A DNA stretch of 6,736 nt from CAZHDI01 sp964531285 (GTDB taxonomy: Bacteria; Pseudomonadota; Alphaproteobacteria; JAJFIK01). Made by a program: the position numbers and the translations under genes. Positions 6,343-6,736 of the stretch are shown here, in pieces. The stretch's first letter is position 1. Each line of letters opens with the position of its first letter. The notes beneath the pieces were generated by a model. That model had not been told where the DNA came from. It saw only the letters and a program-made list of their open reading frames with translations, and searched no databases. The stretch lies in the NCBI GenBank assembly GCA_964531285.1, contig CAZHDI010000134.1, forward strand, positions 1 through 6,736. Reading direction: 5' to 3'.

Positions 6343-6736
6343 ATGACCAAGACAGGATTGAACAGCTTCGGCACCCGCAAGGATCTCTCGGTGGGGGGGC
6401 GGTCATACGCCTATTACAGTCTTACCGCCCTCCCGCAGGCCGGCGAGATCGCGCGTCTGCCCTTCACGCTCAAGGTGCTGCTGGAAAACCTGCTGCGCTT
6501 CGAGGATGGCCGGTCGGTTACCAAGGACGATGTCGCCGCGATGATCGGCTGGCTGAAGGAGCGGCGTTCCTCGACCGAGATCGCTTACCGTCCGGCCCGC
6601 GTGCTCATGCAGGATTTCACCGGTGTTCCGGCCGTGGTGGATCTCGCCGCCATGCGCGCGGCCATGGCCGCTCTCGGCGATGATCCGAAAAAGATCAATC
6701 CGCTGGCCCCGGTGGATCTCGTCATCGACCACTCGG
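6343..6736 (+). CDS. acnA: Aconitate hydratase AcnA, 5' part (3' end outside window)
   Basis: The first 131 codons of aconitase A, the [4Fe-4S] TCA-cycle enzyme that interconverts citrate and isocitrate; the full protein is usually about 890-900 residues. The start MTKTGLNSFGTRKDLSVGG followed by Y-YYSL, then LPFTLKVLLENLLRFEDG, then ARVLMQDFTGVPAVVDLAAMR and INPLAPVDLVIDHS, is the standard AcnA/IRP1-type N-terminal sequence, which separates it from AcnB. The cluster-binding cysteines lie beyond the window. The ATG at 6343 has a modest AAGG 8 bases upstream. The frame is intact through a run of seven G residues near 6394. It is divergent from the crotonase-ccmG pair. Confidence 0.95.
   Translation, partial: MTKTGLNSFGTRKDLSVGGRSYAYYSLTALPQAGEIARLPFTLKVLLENLLRFEDGRSVTKDDVAAMIGWLKERRSSTEIAYRPARVLMQDFTGVPAVVDLAAMRAAMAALGDDPKKINPLAPVDLVIDHS

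Overview
This is a GC-rich bacterial window with tightly packed genes. The gene content points to an alphaproteobacterium: mtaB-ftsY-yciB in a row, a CcmG-type thioredoxin, AcnA-type aconitase, and protein sequences typical of the Rhodobacterales/Hyphomonadales/Caulobacterales range. This is judged from remembered family sequences, not from a search. Both ends cut through genes.

Layout. (1) Positions 1-2809, plus strand: the 3' part of mtaB (tRNA methylthiotransferase), ftsY (signal recognition particle receptor) and yciB/ispZ (inner-membrane septation protein A family). They lie 39 bp apart and then 22 bp apart (or overlapping, depending on the yciB start), and end at a strong intrinsic terminator at 2843-2873. 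(2) 2915-3472, minus strand: a NUDIX hydrolase convergent with yciB. (3) 3712-4455, plus strand and divergent from the NUDIX gene: a MarR-family winged-helix regulator with an 84-residue Lys/Ala/Thr tail resembling histone H1, closed by a second strong terminator at 4480-4512. (4) 4558-6017, minus strand: a crotonase-family gene followed 20 bp later by ccmG/dsbE (cytochrome c maturation thioredoxin). (5) A 325-bp divergent intergenic region, then the 5' end of acnA (aconitase) on the plus strand, running off the window.

How the genes work together. Most are housekeeping: tRNA modification, membrane-protein targeting, cell-envelope maintenance, nucleotide clean-up, cytochrome c biogenesis and the TCA cycle. 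No phage, transposon, CRISPR, toxin or defence gene is visible.

The most interesting locus is the MarR/H1-like gene. It joins a sequence-specific DNA-binding domain to a very basic, disordered, histone-like tail. Exactly at the domain boundary (4160-4173) there is a perfect AGGAGG ribosome-binding site followed by an in-frame ATG. One mRNA could therefore yield both the full-length regulator and a free 94-residue H1-like nucleoid protein. This is an inference from sequence that can be tested directly. A secondary point is the neighbourhood of ccmG: its usual partners ccmA-D are not beside it, and a crotonase gene lies between it and acnA.
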